Of a DNA stretch of 11,972 bases, positions 1 to 7,548 are shown in pieces. Below the pieces are notes generated by a model that worked only from the letters and a program-made list of their open reading frames with translations, did not search any database and was not told where the DNA came from. A program made the translations under genes and the position numbers. The DNA is from Acholeplasmataceae bacterium (GTDB lineage Bacteria > Bacillota > Negativicutes > Acidaminococcales > Acidaminococcaceae), in assembly GCA_012719555.1 (NCBI GenBank), contig JAAYAE010000391.1:1-11972 (forward strand), read 5' to 3'. Each line of letters opens with the position of its first letter. The first letter of the stretch is position 1.

Positions 1-879
1 GTAGAATATTTAAAACCGGGAGATCTTTTGGTTTTTAATGATACTAGGGTTATTCCTGCCAGATTACATGGAACCAAGGATACAGGCGCTAGAGTAGAGG
101 TATTCTTATTGACGCGCCTTAACACTAACGATTGGGAAGTTTTAGTAAAGCCGGGAAGAAAATTGCGCCCAGGAGCAAAAATTATATTTAGTGAGGATTT
201 AACCTGTGAGATTCAAGATGTAACGGATTTCGGTGGGAGAATTGCTCATTTTATCTTTTCCGGTATTTTTGAAGAAATTTTGGATCGACTAGGTGAGACC
301 CCATTGCCTCCCTATATTACAGCGCCTTTGGAAGATAAGGAACGCTATCAGACAGGCTATTCACGAGAGAGAGGAAGCGCAGCTGCACCGACAGCCGGAC
401 TGCATTTTACGCCTGAATTAATGCAAAAAATAAAGGACATGGGCGTAGAGGAGGTTTTTGTTACGCTGCATGTAGGCTTGGGAACTTTCAGACCGGTCAG
501 CGTTAATACTATTGAGGATCATGTTATGCACAGTGAATTCTACACTGTCAGTCCTGAGGCCGCAAATGCCATTAACGCAGCTAAAGCAGCAGGCCGTAGG
601 ATTGTAGCAATTGGTACTACCTCCGTTCGTACCTTGGAAGCAGCTGGGGCTTCCGGCACTATGCAGGCAGGCGGTAATTGGACAAAAATATTTATTTATC
701 CAGGGTATAAATTCCGCCTTGTGGATGCTTTGGTAACTAATTTCCATTTACCGCAAAGTACACTATTGATGCTAGTTTCAGCACTTTCTTCCAGAGAAAT
801 AATGCTAAATACTTATGCGGTAGCAGTACAAGAAAAATACCGTTTTTTTAGTTTTGGTGATGCCATGTTTATTAAATAA
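1..879 (+). CDS. queA: S-adenosylmethionine:tRNA ribosyltransferase-isomerase QueA, 5' end missing
   Basis: QueA transfers and isomerises the ribosyl part of S-adenosylmethionine onto 7-aminomethyl-7-deazaguanine in tRNA, giving epoxyqueuosine, in the cytoplasm. The reading frame is open from base 1 (VEYLKPGDLLVFNDTRVIPA), so the true start lies to the left. The TTG at 28 falls inside the conserved VFNDTR block and is not a start. The visible 292 residues contain the family blocks RYQTGYSRERGSAAAPTAG, HVGLGTFRPV, MHSEFY, IGTTSVRTLEA and TNFHLPQSTLLML. Family members are about 340-356 residues, so roughly 50 N-terminal residues are outside the window. The gene precedes a transporter gene and then tgt, which acts earlier in the same queuosine pathway. 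The blocks are highly specific, so identity is secure. Confidence 0.96.
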   Translation, partial: VEYLKPGDLLVFNDTRVIPARLHGTKDTGARVEVFLLTRLNTNDWEVLVKPGRKLRPGAKIIFSEDLTCEIQDVTDFGGRIAHFIFSGIFEEILDRLGETPLPPYITAPLEDKERYQTGYSRERGSAAAPTAGLHFTPELMQKIKDMGVEEVFVTLHVGLGTFRPVSVNTIEDHVMHSEFYTVSPEAANAINAAKAAGRRIVAIGTTSVRTLEAAGASGTMQAGGNWTKIFIYPGYKFRLVDALVTNFHLPQSTLLMLVSALSSREIMLNTYAVAVQEKYRFFSFGDAMFIK

Positions 880-901
880 CCCAATGAAAGTGTGAGCTTT
901 T

Positions 902-2194
902 ATGAGTAACAAAGATATTAAGGAAGATAATCCCTATTTAAATATTGGGCGCAAACTTAATTTATTGCTGCGTACAGGTCAAATGCTTATGGAAAGTGGT
1001 GCTGACACAGCAAGAATTGTACGAGACACTAAACTAGTTGCTACAAATATGGGAATTCCAATAGAAAATTTCACACTTCATGTTTCATATACCACATTAA
1101 TGCTTAATGTAAGCGAGGGTAATAATTCTTATACTAATTTCAAAAAATGTCTGAATCATGGTGTTGATATGACTGTAATTTCTGCTATTAGTAAATTAGC
1201 TTGGCGATCAGTGGAACAAAAATATTCTTTGGATGATTATGAGGCAGAGCTTAACAGAATAAAAAATATCCCGCGGCAATATTCACCTTTGCTTTCAAGT
1301 ATTGCAGCAGGATTTGCCAGTGGTGGGTTTTGCAAACTCTTTGGTTGCGACTGGATTGCTTTTTTTTACACGGCTATATGTGCCTTTTGTGGATTTTGGG
1401 TAAGAATCCTTTGCAATAAATGGGGAGTTAACAATTATGCCAGCATTGCAATATCTGCCTTTTGTGCCACTTTTTTGGCCTATCTTACTCATTTCATACC
1501 AGGGTCAACCACGCCGTGGTATCCTTTAATAGCCTGCACGCTTTTTATTGTTCCGGGGGTCCCCTTGATTAATGCTATAAATGATATGTTAAATAATTAT
1601 GTTGTTGCAGGAGCCACAAGATTAATAAACACAATATTAATTGTTGGCAGCATGACCTTTGGCATAATTATTGCTATACATCTGGGAAAAGTAGGGGATT
1701 TTACTTCTTTGAGTGTAGGACCGGATAGCAGATACTTAGTAGAAGCTATTGCCGCGGCAATAGGGGCACTAGGGTTTTCTATTATTTTCAATATTCCCAA
1801 ACGACTTTTGCTTATATGTGCCATAGGTGGCATGATATCCATATTTGTACGCAATTTAATCGTCCTTAAATTTGGCTGGAGTATTATATTGGGTTCTTTT
1901 ATTGCAGCTACTTTTGTCAGTATTATTTCCTTAAAAATTGCAAATTTGCTTAGGGCTCCTATTCTTGTACTTGCCATTCCTTCTGTTATCCCTATGATTC
2001 CGGGAGTGCTTTTATATCGCCTATTATTTGGTATTGTTAATATAAAAAACTTAGATGCAGGTTCGTTTATGGCAGTTGTGCAAAGTGGAGTAACGGCCAT
2101 ACTTATAATCATAGGAATAACAGTGGGAGTTACAATTCCCAACATTTTTGGTGGTAGATATTTAGACAAATTAAGTCAGGGAAAATACATTTAG
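902..2194 (+). CDS. ThrE-family threonine/serine exporter, single-chain form
   Basis: Predicted inner-membrane exporter of the ThrE family, which pumps out threonine and serine in Corynebacterium. The 430 residues join both family halves. A soluble N-terminal DUF1212-type part (about 15-125) contains the typical LLRTGQMLMESGADTARI stretch. Hydrophobic segments follow from about 130 to 260, with the conserved PGVPLINAINDML at 218-230. A second hydrophobic half (about 280-415) carries the IPSVIPMIPGVLLYR block at 359-373. In many bacteria the two halves are separate genes (YjjP/YjjB type); here they are fused. The ATG at 902 has only a weak purine-rich upstream stretch, and queA ends 22 bases before it, so reading may depend on upstream translation. 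tgt begins 21 bases downstream. The family is clear, but the substrate is not proven and amino acids other than Thr/Ser are possible. Confidence 0.88.
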   Translation: MSNKDIKEDNPYLNIGRKLNLLLRTGQMLMESGADTARIVRDTKLVATNMGIPIENFTLHVSYTTLMLNVSEGNNSYTNFKKCLNHGVDMTVISAISKLAWRSVEQKYSLDDYEAELNRIKNIPRQYSPLLSSIAAGFASGGFCKLFGCDWIAFFYTAICAFCGFWVRILCNKWGVNNYASIAISAFCATFLAYLTHFIPGSTTPWYPLIACTLFIVPGVPLINAINDMLNNYVVAGATRLINTILIVGSMTFGIIIAIHLGKVGDFTSLSVGPDSRYLVEAIAAAIGALGFSIIFNIPKRLLLICAIGGMISIFVRNLIVLKFGWSIILGSFIAATFVSIISLKIANLLRAPILVLAIPSVIPMIPGVLLYRLLFGIVNIKNLDAGSFMAVVQSGVTAILIIIGITVGVTIPNIFGGRYLDKLSQGKYI

Positions 2195-2215
2195 AAAAAT
2201 TGTTAGGAGGAAACA

Positions 2216-3328
2216 ATGCACGCCGTATATTACGAATTAATAAAAGAGTGCTCGCGTTCAGGGGCACGCTTGGGGAAGCTTCATACTCCACATGGCACTT
2301 TTGATACGCCTATGTTCATGCCGGTTGGAACTCAAGCTACGGTTAAGACCTTGTCACCGGAAGAACTTTATGAAATGAAGGCACAAGTTATTTTGGCCAA
2401 CACTTATCATCTATTTTTGCGACCGGGAGAGGACATAGTTAAAAAAGCCGGTGGTTTACACAAATTCATGAATTATAGAAATGGAATGCTTACTGATAGT
2501 GGTGGGTTTCAGGTTTTCAGCTTAGGTGCTATGCGCAAAATAGAGGAAGAGGGCGTCACCTTTAGATCACATATTGATGGGTCCAAGCGTTTTTTGAATC
2601 CCGAGGTAGCAACTAAGGTCCAAGAAGATTTGGGCGCTGATATTATTATGGCCTTTGATGAATGTATTCCTTATCCGGCAGATTTTGCCTATGCTAAAAC
2701 TTCTACAGAACGTACAACACGTTGGGCGCAAAGATGTCTAAAAGCTAAAAAAAGAGAAGATCAAGGCCTGTTTGGCATTGTTCAAGGGGGAATGTATCCG
2801 GATTTGCGTAAATACAGCGCTGATAGTTTAACCTCTATGGATTTTGCCGGTTATGGCATTGGTGGTCTTAGCGTTGGGGAACCACATGAATTAATGTATG
2901 ATGTCTTGGCACAGACGACTTGTCATTTGCCTAAAGACAAGGCTCGCTATCTTATGGGAGTAGGAACACCGGATTGCTTAGTTGAAGGCGTTAATTTAGG
3001 TGTAGACATGTTTGATTGTGTTTTTCCCACAAGGGTAGCACGTAATGGTACTGCAATGCTTCCCACTGGGCGTCTTGTAGTACGCAATGCAGCCTATGCA
3101 GAAGATTTTTTGCCTATTGATGAAAACTGTGGTTGTTATACTTGTCGAAATTTCTCCAGAGCGTATATCAGGCATTTATTTAAAGCAGAAGAAATTTTTG
3201 CATTAAGATTATTGACTATACATAACCTGCATTTTCTGTTAAAATTTTCACAGGACATGCGAACAGCAATTGCCGAAGACAGATTCCCCGAATTTAGAGA
3301 AAATTTCTTGGAACATTATCAACGGTAA
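2216..3328 (+). CDS. tgt: Queuine/preQ1 tRNA-guanine transglycosylase
   Basis: Bacterial Tgt swaps guanine-34 of GUN-anticodon tRNAs for the queuosine precursor preQ1. The 370-residue length matches the bacterial enzymes. Visible landmarks are DSGGFQVFSL with catalytic Asp94, AFDEC at 146-150, GLFGIVQGG at 184-192, MGVGTPDCLVEGV at 247-259, and FDCVFPTRVARNG with the nucleophile Asp267. The zinc site is CxCxxC at Cys305, Cys307 and Cys310 plus His336, with the same spacing as E. coli C302/C304/C307/H333. A strong AGGAGG at 2205-2210 lies five bases before the ATG and fixes the start. The gene sits in the same run as queA, separated by the transporter. All catalytic and metal residues are present, so it should be functional. 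Confidence 0.97.
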   Translation: MHAVYYELIKECSRSGARLGKLHTPHGTFDTPMFMPVGTQATVKTLSPEELYEMKAQVILANTYHLFLRPGEDIVKKAGGLHKFMNYRNGMLTDSGGFQVFSLGAMRKIEEEGVTFRSHIDGSKRFLNPEVATKVQEDLGADIIMAFDECIPYPADFAYAKTSTERTTRWAQRCLKAKKREDQGLFGIVQGGMYPDLRKYSADSLTSMDFAGYGIGGLSVGEPHELMYDVLAQTTCHLPKDKARYLMGVGTPDCLVEGVNLGVDMFDCVFPTRVARNGTAMLPTGRLVVRNAAYAEDFLPIDENCGCYTCRNFSRAYIRHLFKAEEIFALRLLTIHNLHFLLKFSQDMRTAIAEDRFPEFRENFLEHYQR

Positions 3329-3360
3329 TATAAAATTAATCTTATAAAGGAGGAAGTATT

Positions 3361-3651
3361 ATGCAGGGAGCAGAAGCTATGAATATTGTTAATACTGTTT
3401 GGCCGTTTTTACTAATGGGGTTGGTGTTCTATTTTATGTTATATAGGCCGCAAAAAAAAGAACAGAAGAAAAGGGCGGATATGTTGAGTGCCTTAAGACG
3501 TGGAGATAAAGTAGTTACTTTAGGTGGTATTTGCGGTGAAATTACCAAAGTAAATGAAAATAACATTATTTTGAAAATAGCTGATGGTATCGAAGTAAAA
3601 GTTATTAAAGGTGCTATAAGTCATTCTCAAGAAGAAATAGAAAACAAATAA
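3361..3651 (+). CDS. yajC: Preprotein translocase subunit YajC
   Basis: A small membrane protein of 96 residues that joins SecD and SecF in the accessory complex of the Sec translocase. One membrane segment (about 11-28) is followed by the typical basic YRPQKKEQKKRADML stretch and the RRGDKVVTLGGICGEI block near 46-61, which is the family signature. AAAGGAGG at 3346-3353, seven bases before the ATG at 3361, supports this start over the internal ATG at 3379. It lies downstream of tgt and upstream of secD/secF, the common order, with the folate gene placed between yajC and secD. Confidence 0.95.
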   Translation: MQGAEAMNIVNTVWPFLLMGLVFYFMLYRPQKKEQKKRADMLSALRRGDKVVTLGGICGEITKVNENNIILKIADGIEVKVIKGAISHSQEEIENK

Positions 3652-3654
3652 AAA

Positions 3655-4217
3655 ATGAGCAAGAAAATAGAAAGAAAGTTATTGCAAGCAAGGAGAGAGG
3701 CTTTAACTGCGCAAGAAGTAAGTTCAAATAGTGAGCTAATTGCCAAACGTATTTTTGCGCACGAGCTCTTCAAAAAAGCCCATACTATTATGGGATATTT
3801 GGCTTTTGGCAAGGAAGCTTCAATAGATTTGGTCTTGCAACAAGCGCTTGCGGGTGATAAAATAGTTTGCGTACCGCAGGTTGTTTATGGCTCAAATTTT
3901 ATGCAGGCAGTAAGGCTAAGAGAAATGGGTAATATGTGTTTGGATAGGTTTTCCATTCGTACTCCTAAGGAACCTTATGAGATTATCTCACCCGAGACAG
4001 TGGATTTAATTTTAGTCCCTGGCGTAGGTTTTACTAAGTTTGGGCGCGTATGGGTATGGGTAAGGGTTATTATGACCGATTTCTCCCTCAAGCAACGCAG
4101 GCAGCTACCATGGGCGTAGCTCATGCTATACAGGTAGTAGATGAAATTTCTATAGACGAATACGATATTAATGTGCAGTACTTAGTAACTGAAAAGTCAC
4201 TAGTAGCATGCAAATAA
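3655..4217 (+). pseudogene. 5-formyltetrahydrofolate cyclo-ligase, broken by a frameshift
   Basis: The intact enzyme converts 5-formyltetrahydrofolate to 5,10-methenyltetrahydrofolate using ATP. The first frame reads from ATG 3655, three bases after the yajC stop. It carries the N-terminal KxxxRKxxLxxRR-like start, IMGYLAFGKEASID, and DLILVPGVGFTKFG ending at base 4044. It then loses similarity and stops at 4119. From 4047 another frame gives RMGMGKGYYDRFLPQ, the conserved GxGxGYYDRF nucleotide/substrate loop, and continues through MGVAHAIQVV, DINVQYLVTEKSL and a stop at 4215-4217. Adding one base between 4044 and 4047 rejoins the frames into about 187 residues, a normal family length. There is no strong ribosome site, so reading is probably coupled to yajC. 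Either the gene is inactivated or the DNA has a one-base sequencing or assembly error. The family call is firm; its broken state depends on sequence accuracy. Confidence 0.88.
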
Positions 4218-4240
4218 AAGATTAATTAATAGTAGTTGTT

Positions 4241-4246
4241 AGGAGG
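4241..4246 (+). promoter_or_regulatory. Ribosome binding site setting the TTG start of secD
   Basis: AGGAGG lies eight bases before TTG 4255, a normal distance, and 23 bases before the first in-frame ATG at 4270, which is too far. This supports the unusual TTG start. Confidence 0.75.
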
Positions 4247-4254
4247 AGAAAAAT

Positions 4255-5487
4255 TTGAGATGGGATAATATGACCAAATTTTTAGGTTTGGTTGTGGCAA
4301 TTGTAGTGTCCTTTGGGTTTTTTATCAAGCCCTTAGCTTTAACAGTAAAGCAAGGTCTTGATTTACAGGGTGGGACTCATGTAGTTTTACAAGCGGTGGA
4401 GACACCAAATGCTAAAGTTGATGATGATGCCTTAAACAGATCGGTGAAGATTATCGAGCGACGCGTCAATGAGTTAGGGCTAACAGAACCGGTTATTCAA
4501 CGTCAAGGAAAAGATCGTATCATTGTAGAGTTACCTGGTGTAAAAGACCCCGAAAAAGCAATTGCTATGCTAGGCCGTACAGCTCTTTTAGAGTTCAAGG
4601 ATATGAGTGGCAAAACGGTTATGACCGGTAACGATTTGAAAGATTCAAAGGCTACAGTTGGTCAAAATGGTAAACCTGTCGTTGGCTTGGATTTCAGTGA
4701 TGAAGGTGGAAAGAAATTTGCACTTTTAACTTCGCAAAATATTGGTAAACAAATTTCTATTTTACTAGATGGAGAAGTGCTTACTTCTCCTGTAGTTAAT
4801 GAAGCTATTACCGGTGGTAAGGCACAAATTTCAGGATCTCGCAATGTGGAAGAGGCAGAACGTTTGGCGATTTTATTGCGCAGCGGCTCTTTGCCGGTTA
4901 AGTTGGAAATGTTGGAAAATAGAACTGTGGGACCAACCTTAGGACAGGATTCTAAAGATAAAAGTGTTAAAGCTTTTGCCATTGGGTTGGCAGGTGTGTT
5001 TCTTTTCATGGCTGTTTATTATCGTGCTTCCGGTGTTGTTGCTGATATCGTGCTCTTGTTCTATACGTTATTGCTGTTAGCAATTATGCGAGCATTAAAT
5101 GCTACTTTAACCTTACCGGGTATAGCAGGTATAATACTTTCCATAGGCATGGCAGTGGATGCCAATGTTTTGATTTTTGAGAGATTTAAAGAAGAAATTC
5201 AAAGTGGTAAAACACTGCGGTCTTCTATAGAAGCAGGTTTTTCTCGTGCTTTTGTGACTATTTTTGATTCTAATATAACTACAATAATGGCCGCTGCAGT
5301 ATTATTCTATTTGGGAACTGGGCCGATTAAAGGCTTTGCTATTACCTTGGCTCTTGGTGTTGTAATTAGTATGTTTACAGCTGTTACAATTACTCGTTAT
5401 CTGCTACGCTTTTTAGTTGCTAGCAATATTTCCTCAAATCCTGCTTTTTATGGTGCTTCGGCTCCTAAAAAGGAGGTGCGTAAATAG
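4255..5487 (+). CDS. secD: Protein translocase subunit SecD
   Basis: SecD works with SecF at the membrane to help proteins leave the Sec channel, driven by the proton gradient. The 410 residues hold an N-terminal membrane segment (about 7-27), the conserved VKQGLDLQGGTHV block at 31-43, a large external domain to about 235, and five further membrane segments to about 386. The segment-4 motif GMAVDANVLIFERFKEE at 298-314 keeps Asp302, equivalent to the conserved SecD aspartate (E. coli D519) linked to proton use. The start is TTG at 4255. The external domain is shorter than in proteobacterial SecD, as is usual in Firmicutes-type proteins. The stop overlaps the secF start by one base. Confidence 0.96.
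   Translation: MRWDNMTKFLGLVVAIVVSFGFFIKPLALTVKQGLDLQGGTHVVLQAVETPNAKVDDDALNRSVKIIERRVNELGLTEPVIQRQGKDRIIVELPGVKDPEKAIAMLGRTALLEFKDMSGKTVMTGNDLKDSKATVGQNGKPVVGLDFSDEGGKKFALLTSQNIGKQISILLDGEVLTSPVVNEAITGGKAQISGSRNVEEAERLAILLRSGSLPVKLEMLENRTVGPTLGQDSKDKSVKAFAIGLAGVFLFMAVYYRASGVVADIVLLFYTLLLLAIMRALNATLTLPGIAGIILSIGMAVDANVLIFERFKEEIQSGKTLRSSIEAGFSRAFVTIFDSNITTIMAAAVLFYLGTGPIKGFAITLALGVVISMFTAVTITRYLLRFLVASNISSNPAFYGASAPKKEVRK
5471..5476 (+). promoter_or_regulatory. Ribosome binding site for secF inside the end of secD
   Basis: AGGAGG lies within the last codons of secD, ten bases before GTG 5487. With the one-base TAGTG overlap, it suggests coupled translation of SecD and SecF in matched amounts. 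Confidence 0.7.
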
Positions 5488-6395
5488 TGTTCTCTATAGT
5501 TAAGAATTATAAAATGTTTTTTGCAGTTACTGTTGTTTTTATAATGGTAGGTATTGGCTCTATGTTTATGCAGAGCTTTAATTTGGGTATTGATTTTACC
5601 GGTGGCAGCATTATTGATTTAAAATTTGGTTCACCGGTTAGCGTTTCTCAAGTTCGTGATGTCTTGAAAGAACATGACCTTGGTAACAGTGTTATTCAGC
5701 TGGGAACTTCCGACTCTAATATTACAACTAGTGAATCAGTTTTAATCAGAACAGGTATTCTCGATGACGATGCTCGCCGTGCTGTTATGAGTGATCTGAC
5801 GTCTAAGCTTGGTGACTACCAAATACTAAGAGTTGAGCAAGTAGGGGCTACAGTAGGCAGCGAATTAGTGCAACAAGCAGCCTTAGCTGTTGTTTTATCT
5901 TGGGTTTTGATGATTATTTACATAACATACCGTTTTGAATTTAAATTCGCTATTTCAGCTATAATTGGTTTAGTGATTGATGTTACGGTAGTTCTTTGCT
6001 ATTTCTCCTTATTCCATTTGGAAATGGATTCTTCTTTTGTAGCTGCACTTTTAACTGTAGTAGGTTATTCTGTTAACGGTACAATTGTAATATTCGATAG
6101 AATTAGGGAGAATTTAAAAACTCATAGACGTAGTGAAGATTTGGGAGAAATGGTAGATAGAAGTATTTGGCAATGTATGACTCGTTCCGTGTATACTATG
6201 CTTTCAACTTTATTTGCCGTAGTTGCAATCTTCTTATTTGGCGGAGATACAATACATAACTTTGCTTTTGCTATGTTGGTTGGTTTTGCCAGCGGTTTTT
6301 ATACTTCCACTTTCTTAGCAGGTCCGCTCTGGGCAATTTTAAAAAACAATGGTGAAGCCAGTAAACAGGTTGTTTCTAAAACAAAGGTTGTATAA
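5487..6395 (+). CDS. secF: Protein translocase subunit SecF
   Basis: SecF is the membrane partner of SecD in the proton-driven accessory unit of the Sec translocase. The 302 residues show a first membrane segment (about 10-30), the conserved GIDFTGGSIIDLKF at 34-47, an external domain to about 125, and five more membrane segments to about 283. The RIREN block at 205-209 and the FGGDTIHNFAF region near 251-261 are typical. The start is GTG 5487, with AGGAGG upstream in secD. One oddity: the segment-4 motif reads GYSVNGTIVIFDR, so residue 198 is Gly where the family normally has Asp (GYSxND; E. coli SecF D213, T. thermophilus SecDF D637), a residue linked to proton movement. Everything else looks intact. 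A terminator follows 47 bases after the stop. Confidence 0.95.
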   Translation: MFSIVKNYKMFFAVTVVFIMVGIGSMFMQSFNLGIDFTGGSIIDLKFGSPVSVSQVRDVLKEHDLGNSVIQLGTSDSNITTSESVLIRTGILDDDARRAVMSDLTSKLGDYQILRVEQVGATVGSELVQQAALAVVLSWVLMIIYITYRFEFKFAISAIIGLVIDVTVVLCYFSLFHLEMDSSFVAALLTVVGYSVNGTIVIFDRIRENLKTHRRSEDLGEMVDRSIWQCMTRSVYTMLSTLFAVVAIFLFGGDTIHNFAFAMLVGFASGFYTSTFLAGPLWAILKNNGEASKQVVSKTKVV

Positions 6396-6442
6396 AATCT
6401 TCTAGAATTGGTGATTAAGATAAGTTAAGCATTTTAAAATTT

Positions 6443-6483
6443 AAAAGGCAGTGCAGAATATTATATTCTGCACTGCCTTTTTT
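6443..6483. terminator. Rho-independent terminator, probably two-way, between secF and the LysR gene
   Basis: A perfect 18-bp stem, AAAAGGCAGTGCAGAATA (6443-6460) with its complement at 6464-6481, closes a three-base loop and ends in six T on the + strand (6478-6483). It ends the secF transcript. On the minus strand the same stem follows the LysR gene stop (6488) and ends in four T then AA, so it may also stop that convergent transcript, less strongly. Confidence 0.93.
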
Positions 6484-6487
6484 GCGT

Positions 6488-7366
6488 TTAAATTGAAGAA
6501 CAATAATTCAAAAATCGCTGAGCTACAGGGGACAAGGGCCTTCCTTTTACAGTAACAAAAGTTTCACTGACTTTTAAGCGTGAATCATTAATTAATTTAT
6601 AGCAAACATCAGCTTCGAAAATTTCAGAAAAACTTACAGGAACAATAGCCACTCCCAGACCCACTTTTGCCCACGTAATACAGGCTAATTTTGTAGTGTT
6701 AATACTCAGTATGTTAGGGGTACAGTGATCTTTAGAACAAGTTTCTTTAAAAAGAGAAGAGCATCCGCGAGATAGACAGAGTGGCACACCATGCAACTCG
6801 TGTAAAGTAACCGTATCACATAAAGGACTAAGCCAAGGATTGTCCAGAGCGAAAACAGCAGCTAAGTTTTCGTTGAGCTTAAATAAAACATTAAATTCAT
6901 CAGGTTTGTTTAAAGGGGCATTGGCAATACCTATTTCCGTGAAGCCATTTAAAAGTTGTTCCGTTTGTTCAGCAATAGGCACTTCATAAAGTTCATAACT
7001 TACCTTGGGGTTTTTAATACTAAAACCTGATAAATAATCTTGAATGAAGGAAATAGAAGTAGAGGGAGAAAGGCTAATGCGTAAAATACCTGTACCACCA
7101 TCTGCACAATCAGCAACTTCACTGTAGGCTAATTCTTCTAAGTTGCAAATGTAACGGGCTTTTTCGTAGAGAATGCGACCGGCATCGGTTAGTTCTATTT
7201 TGCGAATGCCGCGATTGGCAATGATCAAGGTAGTGCCAAAACTGCGTTCCATATTTTTAAGCATACTACTTAGGGCGGATTGTGCAATGTGCATTTTATT
7301 TGCGGCCCCGGTCAGACTCCCGGTTTCTACGATAGCAATATAGTTACGATAATGTTCAATATTCAT
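6488..7366 (-). CDS. LysR-family transcriptional regulator
   Basis: A 292-residue DNA-binding regulator with the usual LysR layout. The N-terminal winged helix-turn-helix (about 2-60) includes the typical TGSLTGAANKMHIAQSALSSM and IELTDAGRILYEKA stretches. A linker helix follows, then a ligand-binding domain from about 93 to 290 with GVPLCLSRGC and AKVGLGVAIVPVS blocks. AGGAGG (7371-7376, reverse complement) lies five bases before the ATG at 7366 and fixes the start. It is transcribed away from the CoA-transferase/mutase operon, the usual arrangement for a LysR regulator and its target, so it probably controls that operon and itself. The ligand is unknown; an organic acid or CoA-pathway metabolite is a guess. 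Four cysteines cluster at residues 197, 202, 210 and 215. Confidence 0.92.
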   Translation of the reverse strand: MNIEHYRNYIAIVETGSLTGAANKMHIAQSALSSMLKNMERSFGTTLIIANRGIRKIELTDAGRILYEKARYICNLEELAYSEVADCADGGTGILRISLSPSTSISFIQDYLSGFSIKNPKVSYELYEVPIAEQTEQLLNGFTEIGIANAPLNKPDEFNVLFKLNENLAAVFALDNPWLSPLCDTVTLHELHGVPLCLSRGCSSLFKETCSKDHCTPNILSINTTKLACITWAKVGLGVAIVPVSFSEIFEADVCYKLINDSRLKVSETFVTVKGRPLSPVAQRFLNYCSSI

Positions 7367-7388
7367 TATTCCTCCTAATGACTGTCTT

Positions 7389-7411
7389 TAATATATCATT
7401 TCAATATATTA
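7389..7411. promoter_or_regulatory. Possible LysR-regulator binding site (inverted repeat)
   Basis: TAATATAT (7389-7396) and ATATATTA (7404-7411) form a perfect 8-bp inverted repeat with a seven-base centre. This matches the T-N11-A style of LysR sites (ATAT-N7-ATAT type). It lies 23-45 bases upstream of the regulator start and overlaps its likely -10 box, which suits self-repression. The sequence is very A+T rich, so chance cannot be excluded. Confidence 0.45.
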
Positions 7412-7413
7412 TA
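7408..7413 (-). promoter_or_regulatory. Likely -10 box for the LysR gene
   Basis: Read on the minus strand, this is a perfect TATAAT, about 42 bases before the regulator ATG. No good -35 box is seen at 16-18 bases, so the promoter may be weak or need a regulator. Confidence 0.4.
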
Positions 7414-7429
7414 CATCAATTTTATCTAT

Positions 7430-7458
7430 TTTACATATGTTTAAAGGCGAATTACAAT
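7430..7458 (+). promoter_or_regulatory. Promoter of the CoA-transferase/mutase operon
   Basis: TTTACA (7430-7435) and TACAAT (7453-7458) are separated by exactly 17 bases, one mismatch each from the sigma-A consensus. Transcription would begin near 7465, leaving a leader of about 90 bases. The palindrome ACATATGT (7433-7440) overlaps the -35 box and could be a second regulator contact. Confidence 0.65.
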
Positions 7459-7541
7459 GAAAATATGATTTAGTGTACTTGTGACAGCCTATAGCCTTAT
7501 TGTGGGGAGGCAAAGAGGCACCAAGAATAGGGAAAAATAAG

Positions 7542-7548
7542 AAAGGAG
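7542..7548 (+). promoter_or_regulatory. Ribosome binding site fixing the CoA-transferase start
   Basis: AAAGGAG lies eight bases before ATG 7557. The frame is open further upstream to TTG 7500, but that start would add 19 residues of lysine- and glycine-rich sequence without family similarity and has no well-placed ribosome site. Confidence 0.75.

Noticed and set aside
1597..2169. Long open frame on the minus strand inside the exporter gene
   Set aside because: It lies opposite a clear ThrE-family gene, has no recognisable domain and no convincing ribosome site; it mirrors the hydrophobic codons of the real gene.
4047..4064. Programmed frameshift site in the cyclo-ligase gene
   Set aside because: No slippery heptamer or downstream structure was seen; the GTATGG repeat explains a mutation or read error better.
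3655..4119. Reading the cyclo-ligase as a complete 154-residue protein
   Set aside because: The last 24 residues have lost family similarity and the essential GYYDRF region continues in another frame; it is a frameshifted gene.
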